DNA of 64,000 bases, from the NCBI GenBank assembly GCA_021808665.1, contig JAKBBA010000001.1, positions 1-64,000 of the forward strand, written 5' to 3'. Shown here one piece after another: positions 52,125-61,655 of this stretch. This DNA is from Actinomycetes bacterium (GTDB lineage: Bacteria > Actinomycetota > Acidimicrobiia > Acidimicrobiales > Palsa-688). Each line of letters begins with the position of its first letter. Positions within the stretch are counted from its first letter, which is position 1. The notes under the pieces are model-generated. The model ran no database searches and was not told the origin of the DNA. It worked only from the letters and a program-made list of their open reading frames with translations. The position numbers and the translations under genes are program-made.

Positions 52125-53408
52125 CTATTGGGCAACGTCCTCTGCAATGAGGCTCCGCCGGAGCAGGTCCAGAGCCGAGATGGAAGCAATCTGGCGGATC
52201 TGATCCCTGTCCCCGCCGCCGTAACGACCGAGGCGGATCAGGTGAGCCGTGTCACCGCCGACCGCGGAGCCTGAAAGGCCGATCCACACCGTGCCGACCG
52301 GCTGGCCGTCCTGTTCGTCGGGGCCGGCGACCCCGGTAAGGGAGACTCCGACTTCGGCGTCGAAGAGACGGCAGACGCCGGCTGCCATCTCGAGCGCAGC
52401 CCGTTCGCTCACCACGGGGCCATCCGACACGCCCAGGACAGAGCGCTTCGCTGCCGACGCGTACACTACAGCGGAGCCCCTGAATACGTCGCTGGCACCT
52501 GGAACCGCACTCAACCTGCTCCCCACCAGGCCTCCTGTCAGAGACTCTGCAAGGGCGAGGCCGAGTCCGCGCTCCCTTAGAAGGCCGAGCACGGCGGCTT
52601 CCATGTTGACGTCGTCCACCCCGAAGACGGCTGCACCGAGAACGGCGCGGACCTCCGCTTCCTCTGCCGCAACCAGGTCGCGGGCTTCGGCTTCGCTCGG
52701 GGCTTTCGCTGTGATCCTGACCTTCAGGCCTTCTATCCCGCTCGCAAGGAAGGCGATCGTCGGGGCCGGACGCCCCAGTCGACGGGCTTCGTCCAAAGCT
52801 GCCATCCGGCCGGTCAGAACTTCGTCGAGCGCAGACTCGGCCATTCCCCAAGTTCGAAGCACCCTGCTGTAGATCACCGCCCGCTCCCCTGAGCGTTCGA
52901 CGATATCCGGTATGACAGCCCGGTTGATCATCTCGCGCATCTCGTGGGGCACTCCCGGCACGGCGTAGATGCTCCTGTCCCCAAAACGGCACACAAGCCC
53001 AGGAGCGGTCCCCCTCTCTTGCGTGATCACAGTGGCACCTTTGGGGACTTCGGCTTGGCGGAGGTTGTTGGCCGTCATACGGCGCCCTCTCGCTCCGAAC
53101 ATAGCCTCGATGCGCACAGCAACTTCCTCGTCGAGCTCCAAAGGAACGCCGAGAACCTCCGCGATGGCCTCACGCGTGATGTCGTCCTTCGTCGGGCCGA
53201 GCCCGCCACAGCAGATCACGGCGTCGCTTCGGGCGAGGGCCGCCCTCAGGCAGCCGACGATACGTCCTAGGTTGTCCCCGACTTTGGTCTGGTAGTACGA
53301 GTCGATCCCGTTCAGCGCCAACTGCTCGCCTATCCATGCCGAGTTCGTGTCAATCACCTGACCCAACAGCAGCTCCGTACCGATAGCGAGGACCTCAACC
53401 CTGGTCAT
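52125..53408 (-). CDS. cinA: CinA: competence/damage-inducible protein with NMN amidase domain
   Basis: A full-length CinA of 427 residues. The N-terminal MoCF-like domain (ADP-ribose pyrophosphatase in characterised members) has LAIGTELLLGQVIDTNSAWI and CCGGLGPTKDDITREA. The C-terminal PncC-type domain (LALAESLTGGLVGSRLSAVPG and SLTGVAGPDEQDG) is nicotinamide-nucleotide amidase. The pgsA stop overlaps its ATG (ATGA). Usually recA follows; here the molybdenum hydroxylase gene intervenes. Confidence 0.93.
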   Translation of the reverse strand: MTRVEVLAIGTELLLGQVIDTNSAWIGEQLALNGIDSYYQTKVGDNLGRIVGCLRAALARSDAVICCGGLGPTKDDITREAIAEVLGVPLELDEEVAVRIEAMFGARGRRMTANNLRQAEVPKGATVITQERGTAPGLVCRFGDRSIYAVPGVPHEMREMINRAVIPDIVERSGERAVIYSRVLRTWGMAESALDEVLTGRMAALDEARRLGRPAPTIAFLASGIEGLKVRITAKAPSEAEARDLVAAEEAEVRAVLGAAVFGVDDVNMEAAVLGLLRERGLGLALAESLTGGLVGSRLSAVPGASDVFRGSAVVYASAAKRSVLGVSDGPVVSERAALEMAAGVCRLFDAEVGVSLTGVAGPDEQDGQPVGTVWIGLSGSAVGGDTAHLIRLGRYGGGDRDQIRQIASISALDLLRRSLIAEDVAQ

Positions 53409-54013
53409 GGAGCCGGCACCTCTCCTTTGGTATCACCTATCTGGGCGACGGTAGCGGTGGGAAGGCTGTGACTGTCAAGTAGGTATTGGGCGCCACTTAC
53501 GACAGCCAATCCCGCCGCCACCCACAGCACGTCCCGTCCCACCCACAGGTAGCGTCCGGCAAGCGAAGGTGCAAGCACCAACCCGACGGCGAGGTCCTGT
53601 GTTGCGGTCTTGAGCTTTGCCAGGGGCCTAGCCGGCACCGACACTCCGTGGCGGGCCACGAGGGAACGGTACACGCTTATGAGGAGTTCCCTGCCAGCGA
53701 TGACCGCCACTGGGACGACACCCACGAGCCCTGCCGACACGAGAGCTGCGAGAGCTCCTATCACGAGGATCTTGTCGGCAAGCGGGTCCAGGAACGCTCC
53801 CGAGGTCGTGGTCCCCTGCCGGCGCGCCACCCACCCGTCCACGAAATCAGTGCACGCCACGCCAACCCACACGAGGACCGACCACCAAGAGACCCCGACA
53901 TCGACGATGAGTATGAGCATAAGTGGGGTGGCAAGTATCCGAGCGACGGTTATCGCATTAGCCGGGGTGGCTAGCGCCGACGACTCGAAACGGGCCCCGC
54001 TACGACCGTCCAT
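53405..54013 (-). CDS. pgsA: CDP-diacylglycerol-glycerol-3-phosphate 3-phosphatidyltransferase
   Basis: An integral-membrane CDP-alcohol phosphotransferase. The active-site motif D-x2-D-G-x2-A-R-x8-G-x3-D-x3-D is complete in TDFVDGWVARRQGTTTSGAF and LDPLADK. It makes phosphatidylglycerophosphate, or possibly another CDP-alcohol product. The ATG at 54013 overlaps the rimO stop by one base (TGATG) and gives 202 residues, a normal length; upstream frame extension lies in rimO. Confidence 0.9.
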   Translation of the reverse strand: MDGRSGARFESSALATPANAITVARILATPLMLILIVDVGVSWWSVLVWVGVACTDFVDGWVARRQGTTTSGAFLDPLADKILVIGALAALVSAGLVGVVPVAVIAGRELLISVYRSLVARHGVSVPARPLAKLKTATQDLAVGLVLAPSLAGRYLWVGRDVLWVAAGLAVVSGAQYLLDSHSLPTATVAQIGDTKGEVPAP

Positions 54014-55302
54014 CAGGCGAGCCACTCCGCTCGCAGGTCGGTGCCGAAAGCGCCGGTGACGACTACGTCCGCCCATGTGCCGGCGGGGCGGTCGCCTGGC
54101 ACTGTCACAATCCCGTCTATCTCCGGGGCTTCCCGGTGGCTGCGCGCGACTCCAGGCAGGTCCACCAGAACCTGGGTCTTCTCACCGACCAGGCTTAGAC
54201 GCTGGCGGGCGGTTATCTGATCCTGAAGCTCCTGGCATTCACCAAGACGTTCCGCCACCAGGTGAGGAGGGATATGGCCTGGGAGCGTTGCGGCGTAAGT
54301 TCCCTCCTCGTTGGAGAAGGCGAAAAAGCCCGCCCAGTCGAGCTGAGCTTCTGCCAGGAACGTTAGGAGGGCCTCGTGGTCCTCCTCGGCTTCACCTGGG
54401 TAGCCGACGATGAAGGAGGAGCGCAGCGCTGCTCCCGGGAACTGGCTTCTGATCCTGTCAAGGCGTTCCATGAAACGCTCCCCGTCACCCCACCGGCGCA
54501 TCCTCCGCAAAAGCGGACGCGACACGTGCTGGAGGGAGAGGTCGAAGTAAGCGCAGCCGGTCCCACCTATCACGTCTATCAGACCGTCCGTGAGCTCCGA
54601 AGGGTACAGATATAAAAGTCGGACTCTGCTCACCCGTTCGGCTACTGCGCGAACGAGGGCTTCTATCGGACGGCCGGATCGTGCCTGCCCCCGGTCACGA
54701 CCGTAGGAGGCTAGGTCCTGGGCGACGAGAACGACCTCTTCAACCTCCAACGCTTCTACCTCGGCTATCACCGACTCAAAGCTCCGGGAGCGTTGGGACC
54801 CCCTGAAGGAGGGAATCGCGCAGAAGCCACATTTGCGGTCGCATCCCTCGGCCACCTTGACGTAGGCCCACGGCGAGCGGAGCGGGGGCCTGGGCAAGTT
54901 GAGCAGGTCGAACGAGGGACGCTGGGCGCTCGCCGGGAGCCCAACCGGCTGGCCAGCGGGCTGGGTGAGCCTGCCGGCGGGCCGCCTGTCGACCGGCGCC
55001 CCGAAACCGGCGACGATGTCTGCTTCGGGTAGCGCCCTGGCTAACTCTTCGCCATACCGCTGCGCCATGCAGCCTGTCACGGCTAGTCGCGCCCCACTTC
55101 GACGAAGCGCTGCCAGTTCGAGTATCACATCGACGGACTCCTGGCGGGCAGCTTCTATGAACGCGCACGTGTTGACAACGACCAGATCGGCTCCGCCTGG
55201 GCCGTCCGCTCGCACGTATCCGTCGGCCTCTAGAAGACCTGAGAGCTTGTCGGAGTCCACCTGGTTCTTAGGGCAGCCGAGCGTCTCCAACCAGTACTTC
55301 AT
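54013..55302 (-). CDS. rimO: Ribosomal protein S12 methylthiotransferase RimO
   Basis: A radical-SAM methylthiotransferase of 429 residues, paralogous to MiaB. The N-terminal cluster motifs are LETLGCPKNQVDSD, VVNTCAFIEAARQES and VTGCMAQRYG; the SAM motif is AEGCDRKCGFCAIPSFRG; a TRAM-like domain ends it. It modifies Asp of ribosomal protein S12. ATG 55302 lies 9 bases after TAGGCT (55317-55312), consistent with a near-leaderless mRNA; GTG 55311 would add three residues but touches that hexamer. A Pro/Gln/Arg-rich insert precedes the SAM motif. Confidence 0.93.
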   Translation of the reverse strand: MKYWLETLGCPKNQVDSDKLSGLLEADGYVRADGPGGADLVVVNTCAFIEAARQESVDVILELAALRRSGARLAVTGCMAQRYGEELARALPEADIVAGFGAPVDRRPAGRLTQPAGQPVGLPASAQRPSFDLLNLPRPPLRSPWAYVKVAEGCDRKCGFCAIPSFRGSQRSRSFESVIAEVEALEVEEVVLVAQDLASYGRDRGQARSGRPIEALVRAVAERVSRVRLLYLYPSELTDGLIDVIGGTGCAYFDLSLQHVSRPLLRRMRRWGDGERFMERLDRIRSQFPGAALRSSFIVGYPGEAEEDHEALLTFLAEAQLDWAGFFAFSNEEGTYAATLPGHIPPHLVAERLGECQELQDQITARQRLSLVGEKTQVLVDLPGVARSHREAPEIDGIVTVPGDRPAGTWADVVVTGAFGTDLRAEWLA

Positions 55303-55362
55303 AGACCTCACAGCCTAGGCGACCTGGGGGTTTCGCTACCCTTGAATGTGCACTGATCTAGG

Positions 55363-55515
55363 CTACTTTTTGACCCCGAGCATCCTGTTCATCTTCGTCG
55401 AGCAGACCGGGCAGGTACCTTGAGCAGCGAGCCTTCCGTTAGCCAGAGTGACTTCGTGGCCGTCGAACTCTCGCTTCTCCTTGCACTTCACGCAGTAACC
55501 CTCGTAGGTGGCCAT
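55363..55515 (-). CDS. DUF5679 zinc-ribbon microprotein
   Basis: A 50-residue protein: MATYEGYCVKCKEKREF, then HEVTLANGRLAAQGTCPVCS and TKMNRMLGVKK. The CxxC pair (residues 8-11) and CPVC pair (35-38) form a zinc ribbon of the DUF5679 type, widespread in Actinobacteria and some other bacteria, with no known function. It resembles the short zinc ribbons of topoisomerase I tails. AGGAG lies 8 bases before ATG 55515. It sits between thrB and rimO. Confidence 0.85.
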   Translation of the reverse strand: MATYEGYCVKCKEKREFDGHEVTLANGRLAAQGTCPVCSTKMNRMLGVKK

Positions 55516-55580
55516 CGCTATCGCTCCTCTGTTACGTATCCGGACCCGATAAACCTAGTCGGCCTGCCGCTCGACCTGGG

Positions 55581-56429
55581 TCACGCCCCCACTGTCATGC
55601 CAGGAAGGTCCGCCCGAAGAACGACACAGCGCCCGGTTAGGCCGAGGTGACCCATCAGCGACTCACCCATTGAGCGCAGCGCGTCAGCATCCGGTGACCT
55701 GCACACTCCTATTAGCGTTGTCCCAGCTCCGGACCAAAACGACGTGAGGGCACCGGCGCTGCGCAAGCCCTCAAGAATTTCTGGCGCCTCGGGGAACAGC
55801 CCCGAGCGGGCCGCCTGGTGCAAGCGGTCGTCTCCGGCCGGCGCGATGAGCTGTCGATGGTCGGCTAGACCCGCGAGAAGCAGGCCCATCCTGCCCAGGT
55901 TGAACACGGCGTCGCCCCGGCTGACTGTTTCGGCGAGGGCGCCGCGGGCGTCGCTGGTCAATAGGTGACGGTCCGGTATGACAGCCACGAAACTAAGGGC
56001 TGGGTCGAGGCTGAGGCGACGCCAAACCGGCTGGCCACCGACAACCGCGGCGGCTATCAAGCCGCCAAAGCACGAAGCGGCGGCGTTTTCGGGGTGACCG
56101 TCCACGTAGACGCCCCACTCAAGCGGGTTGGGGGCGCCCGCAGCAGCTGCAGCTGCCACTGCCAAGGCCGCCGAGGAGCCTAGCCCTCGGCCGATCGGAA
56201 TCTCGGAGTGAACTCGGATCCTCAGATGGTCGTTGCCTGCCACCTTGACAGCGACTTGCGCTGCGAGGTGGCTCTCGTCGGCGGGGAGGTCCGCTCCTTC
56301 GCCGGTGGTGACTACTTCGAGTCGACGTGAAGGATCAACCTCCACCTCGACGTACGTGTCAAGAGCTACCGCCAGCACGTCGAAACCGGGTCCGAGGTTC
56401 GCCGACGAACCGGGCGCACGGGCTTTCAT
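55581..56429 (-). CDS. thrB: Homoserine kinase (GHMP family)
   Basis: A 282-residue GHMP kinase: APGSSANLGPGFDVLAVAL at the N-terminus, the ATP motif IPIGRGLGSSAALAVAA, and a C-terminal glycine loop FWSGAGTTLIG. The arrangement (SSANLGPGFD plus GHPENAAASCFGG) matches homoserine kinase, which phosphorylates homoserine for threonine synthesis. No hom or thrC gene is adjacent; it lies between ftsK and a zinc-ribbon gene. Other GHMP kinases are less likely because of the SANLGPGFD start. Confidence 0.85.
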   Translation of the reverse strand: MKARAPGSSANLGPGFDVLAVALDTYVEVEVDPSRRLEVVTTGEGADLPADESHLAAQVAVKVAGNDHLRIRVHSEIPIGRGLGSSAALAVAAAAAAGAPNPLEWGVYVDGHPENAAASCFGGLIAAAVVGGQPVWRRLSLDPALSFVAVIPDRHLLTSDARGALAETVSRGDAVFNLGRMGLLLAGLADHRQLIAPAGDDRLHQAARSGLFPEAPEILEGLRSAGALTSFWSGAGTTLIGVCRSPDADALRSMGESLMGHLGLTGRCVVLRADLPGMTVGA

Positions 56430-56507
56430 ATGACCACAGATGCTAGGCGATCAACGTTCGCCTTTGCCGCGGTCCGGCTGAGAAGCCACCGCCTTCCGGT
56501 CGGTTCC

Positions 56508-58997
56508 CTACCCGCCCTGCTCTGCGAGGTTCTCCAACTCTTCGACGGTCATGAGCACGCTGCGGGCTTTGGAACCCTCGGAGGGTCCGACTACTCCACG
56601 CTGCTCCAGCAGGTCCATGATCCTTCCAGCCCTGGCGAAGCCAACCCGAAGCTTGCGCTGGAGCATCGAAGTGGACCCAAGCTGAGAGCGGACCACGAGG
56701 TCCCGTGCGGCTTCGAGGAGGTCGTCGCTGTCATCACTGTCAGGCAGGCCGTTGGCCGAGCCCGACTCGTCGCTGCCCTCAACTCCCTCTACGTATCGGG
56801 GTTCGGACTGCCGGCGCCAGTAAGCGACCACCTTGCGGACCTCGTCCTCGTCGACCCAGGAACCCTGGATCCGCCGTGCGACGCTCGACGACGCTGTCAA
56901 CAAAAGCATGTCGCCTTTGCCGATGAGCCTTTCAGCTCCTGGCTGGTCGAGAATGACCCTGCTGTCAGCGAGGGAGGAGACCGCAAAAGCCAGGCGCGAC
57001 GGCACGTTGGCTTTGATCACACCGGTGATCACGTCCACTGACGGGCGCTGAGTCGCGATCACGAGGTGAATGCCCACGGCGCGTGCCATCTGGGCGATAC
57101 GGCAGATCGACTCCTCGACGTCACGGGCCGCCACCATCATCAAGTCGTTCAGTTCGTCTACGACCACCAAGATGAACGGGAGTCGTTCGTAGCGCACGGC
57201 TGGTTGTTCTGGCCCGGCAGGAATCCCCGAGCCGGCAGAGCTCAGTTCGCCCCGGTCGAATGCGTCGTTGTAACCGGTGATGTCGCGTACGCCGACTTCG
57301 GCCAGCAGATCGTAGCGCCGTTCCATCTCGTGCACAGCCCACGCCAATGCGTTGGCCGCCTTCTTCGGGTTGGTAACCACACCCGTCAGCAGGTGCGGCA
57401 AGCCGTTGTACTGACCCAGCTCGACTCGTTTGGGGTCGACGAGGATAAGGCGAACCTGGTCTGGTGTGGCCCGGAGGAGTATCGAAGTTATCAGCGAGTT
57501 GATGCAGGAGGACTTTCCGGCGCCGGTGGCCCCAGCTATGAGGATGTGAGGCATGGTCGCAAGGTTCTCCAGGACCGGCCTGCCTGCGATGTCGCGGCCC
57601 ATCGCGACCTCCAACGGGTGGCTGGCGCTCCTGGCCTCGGGGGAGGACAAGATGTCGCCGACGGCCACGAGCTGACGCTGGCGGTTAGGGACTTCCACCC
57701 CGATTGCGGACTTTCCAGGTATCGGTGCGAGGATCCGGACGTCAGCCGCCGCCATGGCGTATGCGATGTCACGCTGGAGGTTCGTCACCTTGGCTACTTT
57801 CACGCCAGCGCCGAGCTCAAGCTCGTAGCGGGTGACTGTAGGCCCCACGGTCATTCCGACGAGGCGGGTCTCGACACCGTGGGCTGCCAGGGCATCCTCT
57901 AACGTCCGGCCCGCTGCCTCTATCTCCTTGCGGTCTATCTCCGTCGCCTTCGAGCGCTTGAGCAGAGCTACAGGCGGAAGGCGCCACGCTCCCGCCTCGG
58001 CAGCCGGCCCGAGGTTGATCGACAGCTGCTCGGGGTCCTCAATCGCCGCAGGCGGTGGTGGCAGGTGTATCGGAACTGCTTTTCGCTCGGTTGGCGGTGA
58101 CGCAGAATCAACGTCTTGGGATGACTTCTCGCCGCCCGGCTCTGGCGGCTTGGCCGAGCTCCTCCCAGAGCGCCGGGTGGATGGGCTCTGATCGCTCTCG
58201 GCGTCGTAGGGCACCCTTTTGGTGCCCGGCGGGGAGCTCGGATGGCGTCCGTGGGCGTCTAGACGGCTGGAGCGGCCTGGCTGGCTCGCCACCCATTTGG
58301 CTGCGGCCTCCGCCCAGTGGGCGGCCGCACCCGCCAGCGCCGCCACGGCTCCGATAGCGTTTCGCGCCGGAGTCCCCGTGATGACCAGCAAGGCGATCGC
58401 ACCCAGAACGGCCAGCACCAGGGCACTTCCAGCGGAGCCTACAGCCGCCCGCAGAGGACCGGCGACTCCCATCCCGACAAGCCCTCCCGACCCGCGCAGG
58501 GTCGCCACGTCGCCACGCCAATGCGATACCGGCGAGGCGAGGTCAAAGACGGCTGAGGCGACGACTACCAGTAAAGCTGCCCCGACGCCGACCCGGACCG
58601 GGGGACGCACTACCGGGTCAGCGGCGACCGTCGTCGAGCGGTTCCGGCGGGGATGCACCTCGCGAACTAGCACCCACCCGACGCACGCCACCAAAAACGG
58701 TACCGACACTCGGGCCCAGCCGAAGCCGTCGGCAGTCACCTCGTCGAGGCCGCGTCCGGCCGGACCAGCGAGACCAGCCCCGAACACGGCGAGACCTGAT
58801 AGGGCTCCGACGAGGATTAGCACAAGACCCCACACGTCGTCAGCTTGACGGCCGATGAGGCGAGACAGCCTCGCCTGACGCCGGCCGTCGCGGGCTACGG
58901 AGCCGTCCGACTTCGCCGCGCGCGACACCGGGCGAGCCTTGGCGGCTTTGCGGCTCGGAGTTCGTCGACCTGACGGCCGTCGGGTCGCAGTAGTCAC
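56508..58997 (-). CDS. ftsK: DNA translocase FtsK
   Basis: An 829-residue septal DNA pump. A basic N-terminus is followed by four membrane helices (residues about 50-215), a Pro/Ser-rich linker, and the motor: LVGMTVGPTVTRYELELG, GATGAGKSSCINSL (about 488-501) and LILVDPKRVELGQYNG. FTSK_GAMMA winged helix at the end (LRVGFARAGRIMDLLEQRGV) reads KOPS sites. It moves chromosome ends at division. GTG 58997 follows TATTAT by 10 bases. Confidence 0.95.
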   Translation of the reverse strand: MTTATRRPSGRRTPSRKAAKARPVSRAAKSDGSVARDGRRQARLSRLIGRQADDVWGLVLILVGALSGLAVFGAGLAGPAGRGLDEVTADGFGWARVSVPFLVACVGWVLVREVHPRRNRSTTVAADPVVRPPVRVGVGAALLVVVASAVFDLASPVSHWRGDVATLRGSGGLVGMGVAGPLRAAVGSAGSALVLAVLGAIALLVITGTPARNAIGAVAALAGAAAHWAEAAAKWVASQPGRSSRLDAHGRHPSSPPGTKRVPYDAESDQSPSTRRSGRSSAKPPEPGGEKSSQDVDSASPPTERKAVPIHLPPPPAAIEDPEQLSINLGPAAEAGAWRLPPVALLKRSKATEIDRKEIEAAGRTLEDALAAHGVETRLVGMTVGPTVTRYELELGAGVKVAKVTNLQRDIAYAMAAADVRILAPIPGKSAIGVEVPNRQRQLVAVGDILSSPEARSASHPLEVAMGRDIAGRPVLENLATMPHILIAGATGAGKSSCINSLITSILLRATPDQVRLILVDPKRVELGQYNGLPHLLTGVVTNPKKAANALAWAVHEMERRYDLLAEVGVRDITGYNDAFDRGELSSAGSGIPAGPEQPAVRYERLPFILVVVDELNDLMMVAARDVEESICRIAQMARAVGIHLVIATQRPSVDVITGVIKANVPSRLAFAVSSLADSRVILDQPGAERLIGKGDMLLLTASSSVARRIQGSWVDEDEVRKVVAYWRRQSEPRYVEGVEGSDESGSANGLPDSDDSDDLLEAARDLVVRSQLGSTSMLQRKLRVGFARAGRIMDLLEQRGVVGPSEGSKARSVLMTVEELENLAEQGG

Positions 58998-59007
58998 AGC
59001 AAAACTG

Positions 59008-59013
59008 ATAATA
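59008..59013 (-). promoter_or_regulatory. -10 hexamer of the ftsK promoter
   Basis: TATTAT on the minus strand lies in the 43-base rnj-ftsK gap, ending 10 bases before the GTG. No clear -35 hexamer is seen. It suggests that ftsK has its own transcript with a very short leader. Confidence 0.45.
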
Positions 59014-59040
59014 ACACCGCTGGGAGTAGCGGCAGCTGGA

Positions 59041-60702
59041 TCAGACCTCGGTAACTACTGGGACTATCATCGGGCGGCGACGGGTCCGCTGGGAGACGAA
59101 CCGGCCGAGAGCTCCCCTCGCGCGCCTGCGGATCGCTTCGACGTCCACAGGGCCCGACGACGTAACGTTTTCGACAGCGTCTAGGACCGTCTTCGCGGCC
59201 TCCTCAAGGAGACTCTCAGCTTCCGGGGCATGAACCCAGCCCCGGGTGATGATCTCAGGTGCCCTTAGGATCTCACCGGTCTTGGCGTCGACGGTCACCA
59301 CCACCACCACAACCCCTTCCTCGGCTAGCAGCTTCCGATCGCGTAGGACACCGTGGCCGACATCGCCGACGATTCCGTCTACATAGAGGTACCCGGCTGG
59401 GACCTCACCGGCGAAGTCGATCCCGTCGTCGCCCAACTCGACTATGTCGCCGTCCTCCGCCAGCAGGATCCTCTCCGGAGCTACGCCCATTTCTCGTGCC
59501 AGAGCAGCGTGGTGACTGAGATGGCGGAACTCGCCGTGGACCGGGACGAAACAGTGGGGGCGAGTCAGCGACAGGAGGATCCGAAGTTCGTCCCGCTTAG
59601 CGTGCCCGCTGACGTGCACGTCGGCGAGACCCGAGTGCACCACGTCAGCTCCCCGGCGCATCAACCCGTCGATCACCTTGCCTACGTTGGTTTCGTTTCC
59701 CGGTATCGCGTGCGATGACAGGACCACCAAGTCGCCGTCACCCACCTTGATCCACCGGTTATCCCCGGATGCCATTAGGGCGAGCGCCGACATGGGCTCC
59801 CCCTGGGATCCGGTGCATATCACGCACACCCGTCGAGGATCTAGGTCCTTGACCGATTCGATGTCCACAAGGCTGGCCGAAGGGATGTCCAGAAGCCCCA
59901 TGGACCGGGCCAGAGCAACGTTTCGGGCCATCGAACGCCCGAGCGTGGCGATCGTCCTTCCGTTGGCGATCGCGGCGTTGGCGATCTGCTGAACGCGGTG
60001 GATGTGGCTGGCGAAGCATGCGACGATGACCCTCCTGTCGCGGTTCGCTGCGAACAACCCGGCGAGGACACCCCCTACCCTGCTCTCACTGACGGTGTGG
60101 CCTTCCTCTTCGGCGTTGGTGGAATCGGCAAGCAGCAACCGCACTCCCGGCCCGTCAGCGAGCGCCCCCATCCTGGCCAGGTCTGTCGCCCTGCCGTCCA
60201 CCGGTGTCAGGTCTATCTTGAAGTCGCCAGAGTGCAGGATCACTCCCCTGGGCGTGTGGAATGCCGTAGCGAAGCCGTGAGGCACCGAGTGAGTGACCGG
60301 TATGAACTCGACGTCGAAGGGGCCGATCTGACGGCGCTCGCCGTCGGAGACGACGATGAGCTCAGTCCGGTCGAGAAGTCCCGCCTCCTCGATCCTGCTT
60401 CTAGCCAGACCGAGGCTGAGAGCCGACCCGTAGATCGGGAAGGACAACTCCCGCAGAAGGTAGCTCAAGCCGCCGCAGTGGTCCTCGTGGCCGTGGGTGA
60501 TGATCGCCGCCTCGACGCGCTCCGCGTTGTCGCGAAGGTATGAGAAGTCGGGAAGCACGAGGTCGATGCCGGGCATGTCGGAGTCGGGGAACATGAGCCC
60601 GCAGTCGAGGAGCATGATCCTCCCGGCCACTTCGATGCAAGCGCAGTTACGGCCGATCTCCCCGAGCCCGCCGAGGAAGACGACGCGGACGGGGTCAGCC
60701 AC
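59041..60702 (-). CDS. rnj: Ribonuclease J
   Basis: A metallo-beta-lactamase/beta-CASP ribonuclease of 553 residues. Motifs are VVFLGGLGEIGRNCACIE, the zinc-binding THGHEDHCGGLSYLL, ILHSGDFKIDLTPVDG, and the beta-CASP SGHAKRDEL region with PVHGEFRHLSHHA. RNase J performs 5'-3' exonuclease and endonuclease steps in mRNA decay and rRNA maturation. The GTG at 60702 overlaps the dapA stop by 8 bases; the longer frame would lie in dapA. Confidence 0.94.
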   Translation of the reverse strand: MADPVRVVFLGGLGEIGRNCACIEVAGRIMLLDCGLMFPDSDMPGIDLVLPDFSYLRDNAERVEAAIITHGHEDHCGGLSYLLRELSFPIYGSALSLGLARSRIEEAGLLDRTELIVVSDGERRQIGPFDVEFIPVTHSVPHGFATAFHTPRGVILHSGDFKIDLTPVDGRATDLARMGALADGPGVRLLLADSTNAEEEGHTVSESRVGGVLAGLFAANRDRRVIVACFASHIHRVQQIANAAIANGRTIATLGRSMARNVALARSMGLLDIPSASLVDIESVKDLDPRRVCVICTGSQGEPMSALALMASGDNRWIKVGDGDLVVLSSHAIPGNETNVGKVIDGLMRRGADVVHSGLADVHVSGHAKRDELRILLSLTRPHCFVPVHGEFRHLSHHAALAREMGVAPERILLAEDGDIVELGDDGIDFAGEVPAGYLYVDGIVGDVGHGVLRDRKLLAEEGVVVVVVTVDAKTGEILRAPEIITRGWVHAPEAESLLEEAAKTVLDAVENVTSSGPVDVEAIRRRARGALGRFVSQRTRRRPMIVPVVTEV

Positions 60703-61585
60703 GGAGGGTCTCGACCAACCTGGTGGCGGCTTCGTCGAGGCCTGGCGGCGCATCTCCCATTGGAAGTCTGCACTGGCCGACGGCATGGCCGAGGGCGCGC
60801 ATTGCAGCCTTGGCAGGTATTGGGTTGGGAGCCTCGTCGCTCGACTGGAAGCGGTGCGAGGCGATCAGACGTGCGTTGAGCGCTCTCGCTGCCTCCACGT
60901 CGCCTTTGCAGAAGGCTGCAACCATGTCCGATACCGTCATCCCGGCCCAGTGCGACTCGACCGAGATCACTCCGACGGCTCCCACCGCTAGGAGGCTCAG
61001 CGTGTCGGCGTCGTTGCCGCTGTAGACCTCGAAGCCTTCCGGGGCTCGGGCGATCAGCTCAGCTGTGGCCGCCGGGTTGGCAGTGGCGTCTTTGAGCCCT
61101 GCTATCACACCGTCCTCGGCGAGACGCAAAATGACTTCGGGGTCGATCTTGCGACCGGCCCGCACGGGTATGTCATATGCCACCACTGGAAGGTCCCCTG
61201 CCGCAGCGGCAACCGCCCTGAAGTGAGCCTCTATGCCCGCCTGTGAAGGCCTGTTGTAATAGGGGGTAACTGCGAGAATTCCGCTCACTCCGCATTCGAC
61301 TGCTAGACGTGTCAACTCGACGGAGTGAGCCGTGTCCGATGTGGACGTCCCAGCCAGGACTGGGACCTCCACGCTGGACGCGACGGTCTCCCAGAGCCGC
61401 CTCTTCTCGTCGTCGCCTAAAGACGGCGACTCGCCGGTAGTCCCCGAAACGACTAAGAAATCGTTGCCGTGGAGGCAAAGCCACTTAGCTAAATCCGCTG
61501 CCGCCTTCACGTCCAGTCGGAGGTCCGCGTCGAAAGGCGTGACCATGGCGCATCCGACGGCGCCGAACGTGGCTGTATTGGTCAT
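60695..61585 (-). CDS. dapA: 4-hydroxy-tetrahydrodipicolinate synthase
   Basis: A TIM-barrel aldolase of 296 residues, FGAVGCAMVTPFDADLRLD at the N-terminus, VVSGTTGESPSLGDDEKR for the pyruvate-binding site, AVTPYYNRPSQAG, and the Schiff-base lysine in VIAGLKDATANP. It condenses pyruvate and aspartate semialdehyde for DAP synthesis. YDIPVRAG stands where YNVPxRT is usual. It lies 70 bases after dapB and overlaps rnj. Confidence 0.93.
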   Translation of the reverse strand: MTNTATFGAVGCAMVTPFDADLRLDVKAAADLAKWLCLHGNDFLVVSGTTGESPSLGDDEKRRLWETVASSVEVPVLAGTSTSDTAHSVELTRLAVECGVSGILAVTPYYNRPSQAGIEAHFRAVAAAAGDLPVVAYDIPVRAGRKIDPEVILRLAEDGVIAGLKDATANPAATAELIARAPEGFEVYSGNDADTLSLLAVGAVGVISVESHWAGMTVSDMVAAFCKGDVEAARALNARLIASHRFQSSDEAPNPIPAKAAMRALGHAVGQCRLPMGDAPPGLDEAATRLVETLRG

Positions 61586-61655
61586 GGTCCAACCTTACTC
61601 ATCCGCACGGTGACCCGGTTTCGCGCAGGCTGGAGCAGATCAAAGGCGCCGGGTA

